This document shows positions 20,712-30,102 of a stretch of 64,000 bases of DNA, piece after piece. The position numbers and the translations under genes were made by a program. The notes under the pieces are model-generated. The model saw only the letters and a list, made by a program, of their open reading frames with translations. It had not been told where the DNA came from and searched no databases. How positions within the stretch are numbered: position 1 is the first letter of the stretch; each line of letters starts with the position of its first letter. Source of the DNA: Paraburkholderia haematera (lineage in GTDB: Bacteria; Pseudomonadota; Gammaproteobacteria; Burkholderiales; Burkholderiaceae); contig NZ_CAJNBK010000002.1 in the NCBI RefSeq assembly GCF_905220975.1, forward strand, positions 62,001-126,000, written 5' to 3'.

Positions 20712-21512
20712 TTAACTATCCTTATTAATAATCCACTCATGCGCCGGATCATTACGAAAATGCCAAACGCGCTGTCCTCCAGCCATAACATTCAAATAAT
20801 AAGACTCATACCCATAAGGTACAACCACAGGATGATACCCACGCGGCACCATCACCACATCGTGATTCTCAACGGCCATCGACTCATCGATATCACGCAT
20901 ATCGGTATACACGCGCTGAAAAGCAAACCCTTGCGGCGGATCGAGCCGATGATAGTAAGTCTCTTCAAGCGAACTCTCATGAGGCACATTATCGGTGTCA
21001 TGCTTATGCGGCGGATAGCTTGAAGCATGCCCACCGGGCGTCCGCACCTCAACAACCAGCAAAGACTCCGCAAGCTCAGTCTGCGGAAGAATATCGCATA
21101 CGTATCGCGTATTCAGCTCCTTCCCACGCGTGGAGCGCTTCATCGCGGAAGGTTCGATCAACCTCGCCGGATACGCACCCTTGGCAGGCGCACTCGCCAC
21201 GCCAACCTCCGCATCGCGACAGGCGCGAACCGTCGTCCTCACGCCAGGCGGCAAATACACCGCATACGGCGCGGAGTCCTCAAACACGCTATCGCGCGAA
21301 CCCAATGAACGCCACGTGGTGTCAGCCGTTTCTATATCCACCGCACCCGTGAGCACCACAATACACACCTCTCGCGAGGGCTCAAACACATGAACGACTT
21401 CATCCGCGCCCAGCCGGTACGCAGCAAATCCCACATACCGCCAGCACGCCGACTCAGGCGTCACTCGCGCGATCGTTTGGCCCTCGCGCTGAGCCTTCAC
21501 TAATAAACTCAT
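20712..21512 (-). CDS. iolB: 5-deoxy-glucuronate isomerase
   Basis: Converts 5-deoxy-D-glucuronate to 2-deoxy-5-keto-D-gluconate in myo-inositol breakdown. It has 266 residues in a double cupin fold. The metal site is in YPPHKHD followed by EETYYHR. Other family segments are GKELNTRYVCDILPQ and MVPRGYHPVVVPYGYESYYL. The ATG overlaps the iolE stop (ATGA), so translation is coupled. Codons across the gene lack C at many third positions; the coding strand is T/G-rich, rising towards the 3' end, which abuts element A. Confidence 0.95.
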   Translation of the reverse strand: MSLLVKAQREGQTIARVTPESACWRYVGFAAYRLGADEVVHVFEPSREVCIVVLTGAVDIETADTTWRSLGSRDSVFEDSAPYAVYLPPGVRTTVRACRDAEVGVASAPAKGAYPARLIEPSAMKRSTRGKELNTRYVCDILPQTELAESLLVVEVRTPGGHASSYPPHKHDTDNVPHESSLEETYYHRLDPPQGFAFQRVYTDMRDIDESMAVENHDVVMVPRGYHPVVVPYGYESYYLNVMAGGQRVWHFRNDPAHEWIINKDS

Positions 21513-22435
21513 GCTGCCTCCTGCCCAATCCTGTCGCCGGCGTCGAGCGGCGCATCGACCAACGCTCGCAAAGTCCGGAATCCTTTCTGCGCATACTCAT
21601 ACGATGGCGCCACCACCGGGTCCTGTTCCGCTTCAACCACAAGCCAGCCACGATAACCCTGCCGCTTCAATCGATCGATGATCGCCGGGAAGTTCACCGC
21701 GCCATCGCCCGGTACTGTGAATGCACCGTTGATCACCGCATCGAGAAAGCTCCAGTTACGATTGCGCGCCAGCTTCATCACCGCGGGTCGAACGTCCTTG
21801 CAGTGCACGTGACATACGCGGCCAATGTGCTTGTCGAGCACCGCAAGCGGATCACCGCCGGCAAACGTGATGTGCCCGGCGTCGAACAGCAGGCCGACGG
21901 CGTCGCTCGTGCGCGACATCAATTGATCGACGTCAGCCGGCGTTTCGACATACGCGCCCATGTGGTGATGATACGCAAGCCGCACGCCGCGGCTTAACGT
22001 ATAGCGCGCGAATTCGTCGACGCGCGCCGCATAGGCGGTCCACTGCGCGTCGCTGAAGAATCGCGGGCGTTGATACAGCGGCTGCGGCGCGCCCTGGATC
22101 GAATCGGCGACTTCGCCGTAAACCATCGCGGTCGCACCGTTCTGCGCGAGCAGTTCGAGATGCGGGCCGACCGAGGCGATTTCCTCTTCCACGCTGCGTC
22201 GCGCGAGTCGTCCGGAGTACCAGCCGGATACCAAGGCCAGATCGTATTGAGCGAGCAGCGTCTTCAGCGCCTGCGGCTCGCGTGGAAACTTGTTGCCGAG
22301 TTCGAAACCCTGGTAGCCGATCTGGCGTCCTTCGGTCAGCGCGACTTCAAGCGGCGTCTCGCCACCGAGCGAAGGCAGGTCGTCGTTCATCCACGATAAG
22401 GGGTTGATGCCGATACGTACGTCGAAAGCAGTCAT
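21509..22435 (-). CDS. iolE: Inosose dehydratase
   Basis: Dehydrates 2-keto-myo-inositol (scyllo-inosose) to the diketone THcHDO. It has 308 residues of the xylose-isomerase-like TIM barrel. The N terminus FDVRIGINPLSWMNDDLPSL is diagnostic for IolE. Metal-site regions include LLFDAGHITFAGGDP and HVHCKDVRP. The ATG at 22435 has GAGGA eight bases upstream; the open frame extends further but without family similarity. It lies 10 bases after iolD. Confidence 0.95.
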   Translation of the reverse strand: MTAFDVRIGINPLSWMNDDLPSLGGETPLEVALTEGRQIGYQGFELGNKFPREPQALKTLLAQYDLALVSGWYSGRLARRSVEEEIASVGPHLELLAQNGATAMVYGEVADSIQGAPQPLYQRPRFFSDAQWTAYAARVDEFARYTLSRGVRLAYHHHMGAYVETPADVDQLMSRTSDAVGLLFDAGHITFAGGDPLAVLDKHIGRVCHVHCKDVRPAVMKLARNRNWSFLDAVINGAFTVPGDGAVNFPAIIDRLKRQGYRGWLVVEAEQDPVVAPSYEYAQKGFRTLRALVDAPLDAGDRIGQEAA

Positions 22436-22445
22436 GCGGGCATCC

Positions 22446-24416
22446 TCATTCGTTGTCGATGTGGCCGGGGCGCTCGCCGGAATCCGCGGGCGCCGCGCGT
22501 GCGGCGAGTTGTGCTTCGTATTGCGAACGCGCGGCGCGCACGGTTTCGCGCGCGGATACTTCGGGCACGGCGACTTCCCACCACCAGCCACCGTCGTCCG
22601 TGGCGCGGGCAGGGTCGGTGTCGATACTGATCACGTAGGTGCGATCGGCCGCGCGCGCACGTTGCAGCGCGCTTTCAAGTTCAGCGATATTCGCAACATG
22701 CTCGGCCTGGGCGCCGAGCGCACGCGCATGCGCGGCGAAGTCGATCTTCGGTGCGCCGAGCGGGCCCTGCATGCAGTCCTCGAGCAAGTTGTTGAACGGC
22801 GCGCCACCGCAAGCTTGCTGCAAGCGGTTGATGCAACCGTAGCCGCGATTGTCGAGCACCACCACGATCAACTTCGCGCCGATCATCACCGAAGTCGCGA
22901 TCTCGCTGTTCATCATCAGATAGCTGCCGTCGCCGAGCATTACGATCACTTCACGCGCCGGCCGTGCGAGCTTCACGCCGAGGCCGCCAGCGATTTCGTA
23001 GCCCATGCACGAGTAGCCGTATTCGACGTGATACGCCCCCGGTTTGCCCGCGCGCCATAGCTTGTGCAATTCGGCTGGCAAGGTGCCCGCCGCGCAAACG
23101 ACGATGTCGTCCATCGCGGAACGCGCGCTCGAACGCTGCACCGCGCCAATCACGTCGCCTTCATAGGGCAAGACGGTGTCGCGTTGCGGTGCATGCGTGA
23201 GCGTGCTCACGGTATCGCGCCAGCTCGCGGCGAGTTTGTGCGCGCGCGCGGTCCATGCGCGGTCCGCGTGCCAGCCTTGCAGGGGCTCGGCGAGCGCGTC
23301 CAGTGCAAGACGTGCGTCGGCTTCGACCACCAGCGCGCGATGCTTGAGGCCGTCGAATGGATTCGCGTTGATGCCGATCACATTGGCCTGCGTGAACAAT
23401 GTGTTCGACCCGGTGGTGAAGTCCTGCAAGCGCGTGCCGATCGCCAGCACGCAGTCTGCATCGTGCGCCAGCGCATTGGCGGCAGGCGAGCCAGTCACGC
23501 CCAACGCGCCAGCGTTCAACGGATCGTTCCATGCGAGCGAACCTTTGCCGGCCTGCGTTTCCGCCACCGGAATACCGTGCGCGGCCGCGAAGCGGTGCAG
23601 CGCATCGGTCGCGCGGCCATAGAGCACGCCGCCGCCCGCGACGATCAGCGGACGCTTCGCGCGTCGCAGATGGGCAACCGCGGCGTCGATCTCTTCGGCG
23701 CGCGGTGCAGGGGAGTGAAACGTGACGAGGCGTGGCGCGAAGAAATCAACCGGGTAATCCCATGCCTGCGCTTGCACGTCCTGCGGCAACGCGAGCGTGA
23801 CGGGGCCGCACAACGCGGCATCGGTGAGCACACGCAACGCGCGCGGCAACGCATTGAGCAATTGCGCCGGATGCACGATGCGGTCGAAGTAGCGCGACAC
23901 CGGTTTGAACGCATCGTTGGCGGAGACGCCACCGTCATGGAAATCTTCAACCTGCTGCAACACGGGATCGGGCGCGCGTGAGATGAACACGTCGCCGGGT
24001 AACAACAGCACGGGCAGACGGTTCACATGCGCGAGCGCGGCTGCGGTGATCAGATTGGTTGCGCCGGGTCCGATCGACGTCGTGACGGCCATCATACGGC
24101 GCCGGAAATGGGCCTTCGCATAGGCGATCGCGCCGTGTGCCATCGCCTGCTCATTGTGCGCGCGAAGGGTGGGCAACGCGTCGCGATGCTGATGCAAGGC
24201 CTCGCCCATGCCTGCCACGTTGCCGTGTCCGAAGATCGCGAACACGCCGCCAAAAAGCGGCTCGGTACCGCTGCCGTCTTCCGTCGTGACCCGCTGGGCG
24301 GCGAGGTAGCGGACGAGTGCCTGCGCGGTCGTCAAGCGGACGGTGCCGGATGGTGCGTGTGCCTGGGTGGCGTCGTTGGCGGACGCCGCGTCATGGTGCA
24401 GTATGCGCTGGTTCAT
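22446..24416 (-). CDS. iolD: 3D-(3,5/4)-trihydroxycyclohexane-1,2-dione hydrolase
   Basis: ThDP-dependent enzyme that opens the ring of THcHDO to give 5-deoxy-glucuronate. It has 656 residues. The N-terminal domain holds the activating glutamate in HNEQAMAHGA, and the C-terminal ThDP domain has MLGDGSYLMMNSEIATSV with LDNRGYGCINRLQQ, the IolD version of the GDG...N motif. The ATG at 24416 overlaps the iolC stop as ATGA. A frame continuing upstream inside iolC is only a shadow. Confidence 0.95.
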   Translation of the reverse strand: MNQRILHHDAASANDATQAHAPSGTVRLTTAQALVRYLAAQRVTTEDGSGTEPLFGGVFAIFGHGNVAGMGEALHQHRDALPTLRAHNEQAMAHGAIAYAKAHFRRRMMAVTTSIGPGATNLITAAALAHVNRLPVLLLPGDVFISRAPDPVLQQVEDFHDGGVSANDAFKPVSRYFDRIVHPAQLLNALPRALRVLTDAALCGPVTLALPQDVQAQAWDYPVDFFAPRLVTFHSPAPRAEEIDAAVAHLRRAKRPLIVAGGGVLYGRATDALHRFAAAHGIPVAETQAGKGSLAWNDPLNAGALGVTGSPAANALAHDADCVLAIGTRLQDFTTGSNTLFTQANVIGINANPFDGLKHRALVVEADARLALDALAEPLQGWHADRAWTARAHKLAASWRDTVSTLTHAPQRDTVLPYEGDVIGAVQRSSARSAMDDIVVCAAGTLPAELHKLWRAGKPGAYHVEYGYSCMGYEIAGGLGVKLARPAREVIVMLGDGSYLMMNSEIATSVMIGAKLIVVVLDNRGYGCINRLQQACGGAPFNNLLEDCMQGPLGAPKIDFAAHARALGAQAEHVANIAELESALQRARAADRTYVISIDTDPARATDDGGWWWEVAVPEVSARETVRAARSQYEAQLAARAAPADSGERPGHIDNE

Positions 24417-26479
24417 GCCGCCTGCTCCTGATGTGCGTGGCTCGCCGTGGCGGGTTGCACGCGTGCCGCTCCGCGCGTCGCGCGCCATGACGCGATCAGC
24501 GTTTCGAACGTGCGGCGCACGCGCGCGATCAGTTCGTCGTCGCCGATCTCTCCGGCGAGCCAGGCATGGCTCGGCTCGTGAAAAATCGTGCGGCCCACGG
24601 TAAAGCCCCGGCACGTCGCCGATTGTCCTGCCGCGCGAAAGCCTTCGTCCAATTGCTCGACGCCCGCCGACAAACCGAGCAGCACCACGCCCCGGCAGTA
24701 CGGATCGCGCTCGGCGATCAGCGCATCGACGGCTTGCCATTGGGCGGCGTCCATCGGTTCGAGCTTCCACCATTCCGGATAGATGCCGATGTTGTAGAGC
24801 CGCTTCAACGCGCGATAGACGATGTCCGGCGCTTGCGGCAGATTTGCGTGCTTCGGCGGAATCACTTCGAGCAGCAATTCGTGGCCGCTCGCTTGCGTCG
24901 CGTCGTAAAGCGCACGCAGTTGTGCTTCCTGTTCGAGGCGTTGTTCGACCGGCTCGTCGGGATGGAATTGCACAAGGCACTTGGCGATGTGTTCCTGCGG
25001 CCACGCGATCAGCGTGGTGCCGATCGAGCGGCCGTGGTCGAACACGAGCGGCACGGAGCCAGGCAGCTCGACCGGCCGGCCGATCCACCAGCCGCGGCCG
25101 GTGGCGGCGTTCAAGGCGTCCTGACCGTAGCGGTCGTCGCTCAATATGCCGATGCGGCCTTGCAGCCCCAAGGCGGTTTCCGTCTGCGCGACGGCGTGGA
25201 CGAACAGGCCCTTCAGTTGCGCGATGCGCGCTTCGTCAGCGCCGGTCTGCTGCGCGAGTTCGAAGAACTGGTTGCGGTGGTCGAACGCGAAGCCCAGTAC
25301 TTCGTCCCATTGTTTGCGGGCAGGGGAGACGCGATGCAGGCGTGCGAGCGTCGCGTCACGGTCGGGGCGGCGCATGCGCTGCGGGTCGGCTTTCGCTTCG
25401 CGCAGGAAGTAGTCGAGTTCGGCGGGCGTCGGCATGGCCGGCGCGCAGCCGTGACGTGAGACGACCAGCGCGCCGCTCGCATTGGCCGCGCGCGCGCATG
25501 CTTCGAGCGGTTGATCGCGCAACCATCCGGAGAGAAAGCCCGAGGCGAAGGCGTCGCCCGCACCGAGCACGTTCAACACTTCCACCTCGACTCCGCCATG
25601 AACCGGAATATCATCGAGCGAAGCGGGCACTTTGCCGTCGATGATCTGGCAGCCCATCGGCCCGCGCTTCAGGACCAGCGTGGCCGGCGTCACGGCACGC
25701 ACCATCGCGAGTGCCTCGACGAGTTCGGTTTTGCCGCCAGCAATACGAAACTCCTCTTCGGTGCCGATCACGAGGTCGAACAAAGGCAGAATGCGTTGCA
25801 GGTGCGCGGTCACGCCTTCACTCGCGACGAAACGGGTTTCGCCATCCGCCTTGCCCGTGAGACCCCACAACACCGGGCGATAATCGATATCGAGCACGGT
25901 GCGCACGTTATTGCGCCGGGCGCAATCCAGCGCGCGGCGGCTCGTGCGGTTCACCTGCTCGGTCGAAAAGTGCGTACCGGTAATCAGCAGCGCCTTCGAC
26001 GACGCGATATAAGCCTCGTCGAAATCCGCTTCATCCACCGCCATATCCGCGCAGTTCTCACGATAGAAGATCAGCGGAAACGTATCGCGATCTTTCAGGC
26101 CGAGCAGAACGAGCGCGGTCAGCCGCTCCTGATCGACGCGCACATGACTGACGTCGCAACCTTCCTTCGTCAGGGTCTCGGTGAGAAAGCGGCCCATGTG
26201 ATCGTTGCCGACGCGCGCCAGCATTGCCGACGCAAGCCCGAGCCGCGCGCAGCCGAAGGCGATATTCGCCGACGACCCGCCGAGATATTTCGCGAAGCTC
26301 GACACGTCTTCGAGCCGCGCGCCGACCTGCTGCGCGTACAGATCGACGGCAAGACGGCCGAGACAGATGATGTCGCGGCTGCGGCCCGGCGCGAAACGGC
26401 TGGCCGTCACCGCAGAAGCGGACGCGGGACTGTTGCCGTTGGCGATCCCGGTCCCGCTGGATGTGCTGGAATGATTCAT
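24413..26479 (-). CDS. iolC: 5-dehydro-2-deoxygluconokinase fused to DUF2090
   Basis: Bifunctional protein of 688 residues. Residues about 35-370 are a PfkB-family sugar kinase (DIICLGRLAVDLYAQQ, KYLGGSSANIAFG, and the NVLGAGDAFASGF signature with the catalytic Asp) that phosphorylates 2-deoxy-5-keto-gluconate. Residues about 380-675 are DUF2090, an aldolase-like TIM barrel found fused to IolC in many Proteobacteria and thought to do the IolJ step. This would explain the lack of a separate iolJ here. AGGA precedes the ATG at 26479. The first 30 residues are low-complexity Ser/Ala. Confidence 0.94.
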   Translation of the reverse strand: MNHSSTSSGTGIANGNSPASASAVTASRFAPGRSRDIICLGRLAVDLYAQQVGARLEDVSSFAKYLGGSSANIAFGCARLGLASAMLARVGNDHMGRFLTETLTKEGCDVSHVRVDQERLTALVLLGLKDRDTFPLIFYRENCADMAVDEADFDEAYIASSKALLITGTHFSTEQVNRTSRRALDCARRNNVRTVLDIDYRPVLWGLTGKADGETRFVASEGVTAHLQRILPLFDLVIGTEEEFRIAGGKTELVEALAMVRAVTPATLVLKRGPMGCQIIDGKVPASLDDIPVHGGVEVEVLNVLGAGDAFASGFLSGWLRDQPLEACARAANASGALVVSRHGCAPAMPTPAELDYFLREAKADPQRMRRPDRDATLARLHRVSPARKQWDEVLGFAFDHRNQFFELAQQTGADEARIAQLKGLFVHAVAQTETALGLQGRIGILSDDRYGQDALNAATGRGWWIGRPVELPGSVPLVFDHGRSIGTTLIAWPQEHIAKCLVQFHPDEPVEQRLEQEAQLRALYDATQASGHELLLEVIPPKHANLPQAPDIVYRALKRLYNIGIYPEWWKLEPMDAAQWQAVDALIAERDPYCRGVVLLGLSAGVEQLDEGFRAAGQSATCRGFTVGRTIFHEPSHAWLAGEIGDDELIARVRRTFETLIASWRATRGAARVQPATASHAHQEQAA

Positions 26480-26546
26480 GAATATTCCTGAATAGCTGAG
26501 CGCGGGCGCGAGGCGCAGCCAGGCGCCGCCAACCCGCGCGAATGAA

Positions 26547-27371
26547 TCAGATCGTCGCGCCTTCGAGTTCGCCGATCATCTTCTGCATTTCGGCGCCGCC
26601 GGCCATCATGTCGAGCACTTCGTCCTTGCTGATGGTGTCTTTCGTGAACGTGCCGAGCGATTTGCCGCGATTGAGAAGCGTGAACGAATCGCCGATCGGA
26701 TACGCGTGATGCACGTTGTGCGTGATGAAGATCACCGAGATGCCTTTCGCGCGGGCCGTGTGGATCAGCTTCAGTACGTTGAAGCTCTGCTTGACGCCGA
26801 GCGCGGCGGTCGGCTCGTCGAGAATCAGCACGCGTGCGCCGAAGTGAATCGCCCGCGCAATCGCCAGACATTGTTTCTCGCCGCCGGACATGGTGCCGAT
26901 TGGCTGATGCGGATCGCGCACGTTGATGCCCATTTCGGCGAGTTTTTCGCGCGCCGTGGTCGCACTGGTTTCGAGGTCCATCACGTTCAGGAAACCGAAC
27001 AGTTTCTTCTGCGGCTCGCGGCCCATGAAGAAATTGCGCGCCACGGAGAGCAGCGGCACGAGCGCGAGATCCTGATAGACGGTAGCGATGCCGAGATCGA
27101 GTGCGTCTTTCGGCGAGTCGAACAGTACGGGTTTGCCGTCGACCAGATACTGGCCGGAAGAGGGTTGATGCACGCCGGCTAACGTTTTGATCAGCGTCGA
27201 TTTGCCCGCGCCGTTGTCGCCGAGCAGACAATGCACTTCACCGCGCTTCAGACGCAAGGTCACGCCGCTCAGCGCGATGACCTGACCGAAGTACTTGCTG
27301 ACGTTTTCGAGCGACAGGATCAGGTCGTCCTGCGCTTCAGCCGCGGTGTTCACGGTATTCGTATCGGACAT
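26547..27371 (-). CDS. Sugar/inositol ABC importer ATPase
   Basis: ATP-binding subunit of a CUT2-type importer, 274 residues. It has one ABC domain, not the tandem pair of RbsA, as in the FrcA-like group. Walker A is GDNGAGKST, the signature is [14 protein letters not shown], Walker B is [12 protein letters not shown] and the switch His is in [15 protein letters not shown] precedes the ATG. Its position next to iolCDEB and the matching permease and binding protein points to myo-inositol as the substrate. Confidence 0.93.
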   Translation of the reverse strand: MSDTNTVNTAAEAQDDLILSLENVSKYFGQVIALSGVTLRLKRGEVHCLLGDNGAGKSTLIKTLAGVHQPSSGQYLVDGKPVLFDSPKDALDLGIATVYQDLALVPLLSVARNFFMGREPQKKLFGFLNVMDLETSATTAREKLAEMGINVRDPHQPIGTMSGGEKQCLAIARAIHFGARVLILDEPTAALGVKQSFNVLKLIHTARAKGISVIFITHNVHHAYPIGDSFTLLNRGKSLGTFTKDTISKDEVLDMMAGGAEMQKMIGELEGATI

Positions 27372-27384
27372 GGTCGTCTCCTCG

Positions 27385-28566
27385 TTACGACTGCGCGACG
27401 CGACGGCGCACGTAGTGATTGAACAGCACGGCGATCAGGAGCATCACGCCGAGGAACACGCGGAACCAGTCGGAGTCGACATTCGTGTAGGTGATGCCGA
27501 TCTGGACGACGCCGAAGATCAGCGCGCCGAAGCAGGCGCCGATCACCGAGCCGTAGCCGCCGGTCAGCAGCGTGCCGCCGATCACTGCCGCGATGATGGC
27601 TTCGAATTCCGCTTGCAGCCCGCGGTCGGCCGCGGCCGAGCCGATGTCGCACACTTGCAGCACGGCGAACAGGCACGCGCAGAACGCGGTCAGGACGAAC
27701 AGCGAGATCTTCACGCGCCGCACCGGCACGCCGACGTTCTTCGCCGCGTTGGCGTCGCCGCCGACCGCGAAAATCCAGTTGCCGAAGCGGGTCTTGGCGA
27801 GGGTGAACGCACAGACTGCGGCCAGCGCGAACCACCAGAGGAGGACTTTCGGAATACCCGGCACGAGCGGATTGCCGTTGTCGAGCAGCTTCACGACACC
27901 GATATGGCCGAGCCAGACGAACAGGCCCTTGAACGCGACACCCTGGAACAGGGTATGGGCGAGCCAGTCGTGAGCGGCGACGTCGCCCACGCCGGAGATG
28001 ATCGTGCGGTCGGCGAACATGACCGACAAGGCCAGCGTGAGCCCGCGCAGGATGAACAGAAACGCCAGCGTCACGATGAATGACGGCAGCCGCGTGCGCA
28101 TCACCAGATAGCCGTTGAGCGCGCCGAGCAGCATCGACCCGGCGAACGCAAACACGATCGACAAGGCAATCGGCCAATGGAAGTACATCGTGGGCAGCGC
28201 GACCATCATCCCCGAAAAGCCGATCATCGAACCGATCGACAGATCGAATTCACCGGCAATCATCAGCAGGCATGCGCCGACAGCGATCAGGCCAAGATAC
28301 GCGGCCACTTGCGACCAGTTCATCACCCCGTCGAGATTGAACATGCCGGAGTTGCCGGCCGCAACGCCGAACACGAGAAACACCATGACGGTGCCGGCGA
28401 GGGCGGCGAATTCCGGACGGTTCAGCAGATGCCGGAACCACGATTCCTGGCGCACACGTTCATCGGCCGCCGCGGGCGCACCGCTGGAGGTCGACGTAGA
28501 CGCCGTCCCGGTGCCGGAAGGGGGCTGCTTGCGGGGATGGGGATGGAAGGGGTTGGCTACGCCCAT
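27385..28566 (-). CDS. Sugar/inositol ABC importer permease
   Basis: Membrane subunit of the CUT2-type importer, 393 residues with about ten hydrophobic segments. The family motif [16 protein letters not shown] and the EAA-like loop [18 protein letters not shown] are present. A polar, low-complexity N terminus of about 40 residues precedes the first helix. AAGGAG lies seven bases upstream of the ATG. The stop is 13 bases before the ATPase start. Confidence 0.93.
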   Translation of the reverse strand: MGVANPFHPHPRKQPPSGTGTASTSTSSGAPAAADERVRQESWFRHLLNRPEFAALAGTVMVFLVFGVAAGNSGMFNLDGVMNWSQVAAYLGLIAVGACLLMIAGEFDLSIGSMIGFSGMMVALPTMYFHWPIALSIVFAFAGSMLLGALNGYLVMRTRLPSFIVTLAFLFILRGLTLALSVMFADRTIISGVGDVAAHDWLAHTLFQGVAFKGLFVWLGHIGVVKLLDNGNPLVPGIPKVLLWWFALAAVCAFTLAKTRFGNWIFAVGGDANAAKNVGVPVRRVKISLFVLTAFCACLFAVLQVCDIGSAAADRGLQAEFEAIIAAVIGGTLLTGGYGSVIGACFGALIFGVVQIGITYTNVDSDWFRVFLGVMLLIAVLFNHYVRRRVAQS

Positions 28567-28691
28567 TGAAGCTCTCCTTGATGCGCCTTGAGGTGGCGGT
28601 TGCTATCGCGGCCCGGAATGGACTGCGTGCGGACCGCAGTCGGCCCCTGTAGCGCGTAATGCACGTAAAACGTGACGAACGCAGGCGTGGG

Positions 28692-28718
28692 GCGGCCGGG
28701 CCGGTTGCGGCCGGCCGC
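28692..28718 (-). promoter_or_regulatory. Hairpin between binding-protein and permease genes
   Basis: An 8-bp GC-only stem (28692-28699 with 28711-28718) lies in the 213-base gap that separates the binding-protein gene from the permease. A second imperfect hairpin follows near 28740-28759. There is no U-run, so I read these as mRNA-stabilising or attenuating structures that let the binding protein be made in excess, as is common in ABC operons. Confidence 0.5.
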
Positions 28719-28779
28719 TTCCACTTTCTTCATACCTGCCGGAACGGTTTTCCCGTTTCCGCACTTCCAGCGAAATGCG

Positions 28780-29826
28780 TTAGCGATATTGCCCGGCGTA
28801 CTTGACCACCTTGTCGATATTGGCCTTGGTGATGAAGCCCGGGCCGGAACCGATATTGCGCGGCCCGTAGGCGGGAGCCAGGCCGTAGGTGGCGAGGCGT
28901 TGCTGGAACTTCGGATTGGCCTCCAGGATCTGGCGGATCCTGGCCGGATCTGTGGTGTGTTCCTTCTTCACGATGGCCAGTACGGCGACCGGGATATAGC
29001 CCTGCAGGTAGGGCTGCTGATCGATCGCGAACTGGATCGTGCCGTCCTGAATGCCCTTCGCAATGTCACTGTCGAAGTCGAAGGTCGCGAACCAGATTTT
29101 GCCGGCGAGGCCCATCTGCTGCAGCGCCTTGATCGTCGGCGCTGCCGACAGCGGACCGAGGGTGAGCACCGCCTGGGTGTTCGGGTGATTGCGCAGATAC
29201 GCGCTCACTTTCGATTGCACGCCGGTCGGGTCCTGGCCTGCGTCGAGCGTGGAGGACTTGAAGTCGACGCCGATCGCCTCGGCAAAGCCTCGGCAGCGTT
29301 CGAACGAAGCCGGGTTGGTCGCGTAATGGTTGACGCACAGGAACGACTTGATGCCCGCTGCCTTCGCCTTTTCCCCCGCCGCTTTGCCCGCCGTATATTC
29401 AGGCTGGCCGACGTGCATGAGGGCGCCAAGCTGCGCGCTTTGCGCCTCCGTGCCGGAATTGATCGTGACGAGCGGGATGTGTTTCTCGGTGACCTTGGCG
29501 ATCGCGCTCTTGAGCACGTCGAAGTCGGCGATCGAGACGATCACGCCGTCGTAGTTACGTGCCGCCGCCTGTTCGACGAGGCGTGCCATATCGGCGATGT
29601 CGCCGTTCGGCGGATTGCGGTAATCGGTCTCGACGTTGAAATCTTCGTCGGCCTGTTTGATGGCGTTCTTGATGGTGTTCCACCACGAATCCGAATCCGG
29701 CGCGTGGCTGATCAGCACGAAGTGCGCGTCAGCCGCGCGGGCGGCCGACGCCGCACCGAATCCCGTCGCCAACGTCAATGCCGTCACCAGAATCCTGAGC
29801 GTAGCCTTGCCCTTGCAAAGTCTCAT
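28780..29826 (-). CDS. Periplasmic sugar-binding protein, probably myo-inositol
   Basis: Substrate-binding subunit of the importer, 348 residues. A signal peptide (RILVTALTLATGFGAASAARA) is followed by a type I periplasmic-binding fold: AHFVLISHAPDSDSWW, GDIADMARLVEQAAARNYDG and VLTLGPLSAAPTIKAL. GGTGGAG precedes the ATG. It is the first gene of the minus-strand inositol transcript, divergent from the RpiR regulator. The frame is open further upstream but the export signal fixes the start. Confidence 0.93.
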   Translation of the reverse strand: MRLCKGKATLRILVTALTLATGFGAASAARAADAHFVLISHAPDSDSWWNTIKNAIKQADEDFNVETDYRNPPNGDIADMARLVEQAAARNYDGVIVSIADFDVLKSAIAKVTEKHIPLVTINSGTEAQSAQLGALMHVGQPEYTAGKAAGEKAKAAGIKSFLCVNHYATNPASFERCRGFAEAIGVDFKSSTLDAGQDPTGVQSKVSAYLRNHPNTQAVLTLGPLSAAPTIKALQQMGLAGKIWFATFDFDSDIAKGIQDGTIQFAIDQQPYLQGYIPVAVLAIVKKEHTTDPARIRQILEANPKFQQRLATYGLAPAYGPRNIGSGPGFITKANIDKVVKYAGQYR

Positions 29827-29934
29827 TGTCTCCACCTTTCTCGGTCTGTCGTTATTGAAGGGAGCGTCTGGCGGCGGCCTTCCGATTGCGTGCGTTGCGG
29901 CATGCGTCAGCCGATGCACCATCGCTCACGAACA

Positions 29935-29963
29935 AGATTAGGCCATCTTCCAAAGCGTTGCAA
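29935..29963 (-). promoter_or_regulatory. Candidate promoter of the minus-strand inositol operon
   Basis: On the minus strand TTGCAA (29963-29958) and TAATCT (29940-29935) are separated by exactly 17 bases. Each is a partial match to the consensus. The -35 hexamer touches palindrome O1. Confidence 0.5.
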
Positions 29964-29975
29964 TGAAAATTTCAT
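29963..29975. promoter_or_regulatory. Palindrome O1, candidate RpiR/IolR operator
   Basis: Perfect inverted repeat ATGAAA-A-TTTCAT in the divergent inositol control region, with the half-site style (GAAA...TTTC) known for RpiR-family repressors. It overlaps the candidate promoter of the minus-strand operon. Confidence 0.6.
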
Positions 29976-29984
29976 GGCAAAGAA

Positions 29985-30006
29985 AAATGGAAAATACATT
30001 CCATTT
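29985..30006. promoter_or_regulatory. Palindrome O2, candidate RpiR/IolR operator
   Basis: Perfect inverted repeat AAATGGAA-N6-TTCCATTT. Its right half overlaps the -35 position of the plus-strand promoter, whose -10 TATAAT is at 30022-30027. It lies 10 bases from O1, so one regulator could block both directions. Confidence 0.6.
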
Positions 30007-30021
30007 GATCGTGTGCCTGCC

Positions 30022-30027
30022 TATAAT
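30022..30027 (+). promoter_or_regulatory. -10 box of the RpiR regulator gene
   Basis: Perfect TATAAT, 76 bases upstream of the regulator ATG. The hexamer 17 bases upstream (TTCCAT) is half of O2 and a weak -35 match. Confidence 0.55.
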
Positions 30028-30102
30028 CGGCAGCGTCAGGACGCTGTGCGGCACGCGCTGAATGCGCTTTGCGCACTGCAATAAAGCAACGAAGAGAGAG
30101 CC

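Noticed and set aside
22436..22591. N-terminal extension of iolE
   Set aside because: The extra codons overlap iolD, have no family similarity, and the ATG at 22435 has a good ribosome site.
24417..25088. N-terminal extension of iolD inside iolC
   Set aside because: It is antisense-free overlap with a confirmed gene in another frame, Arg-rich, and the ATGA overlap at 24413-24416 marks the true start.
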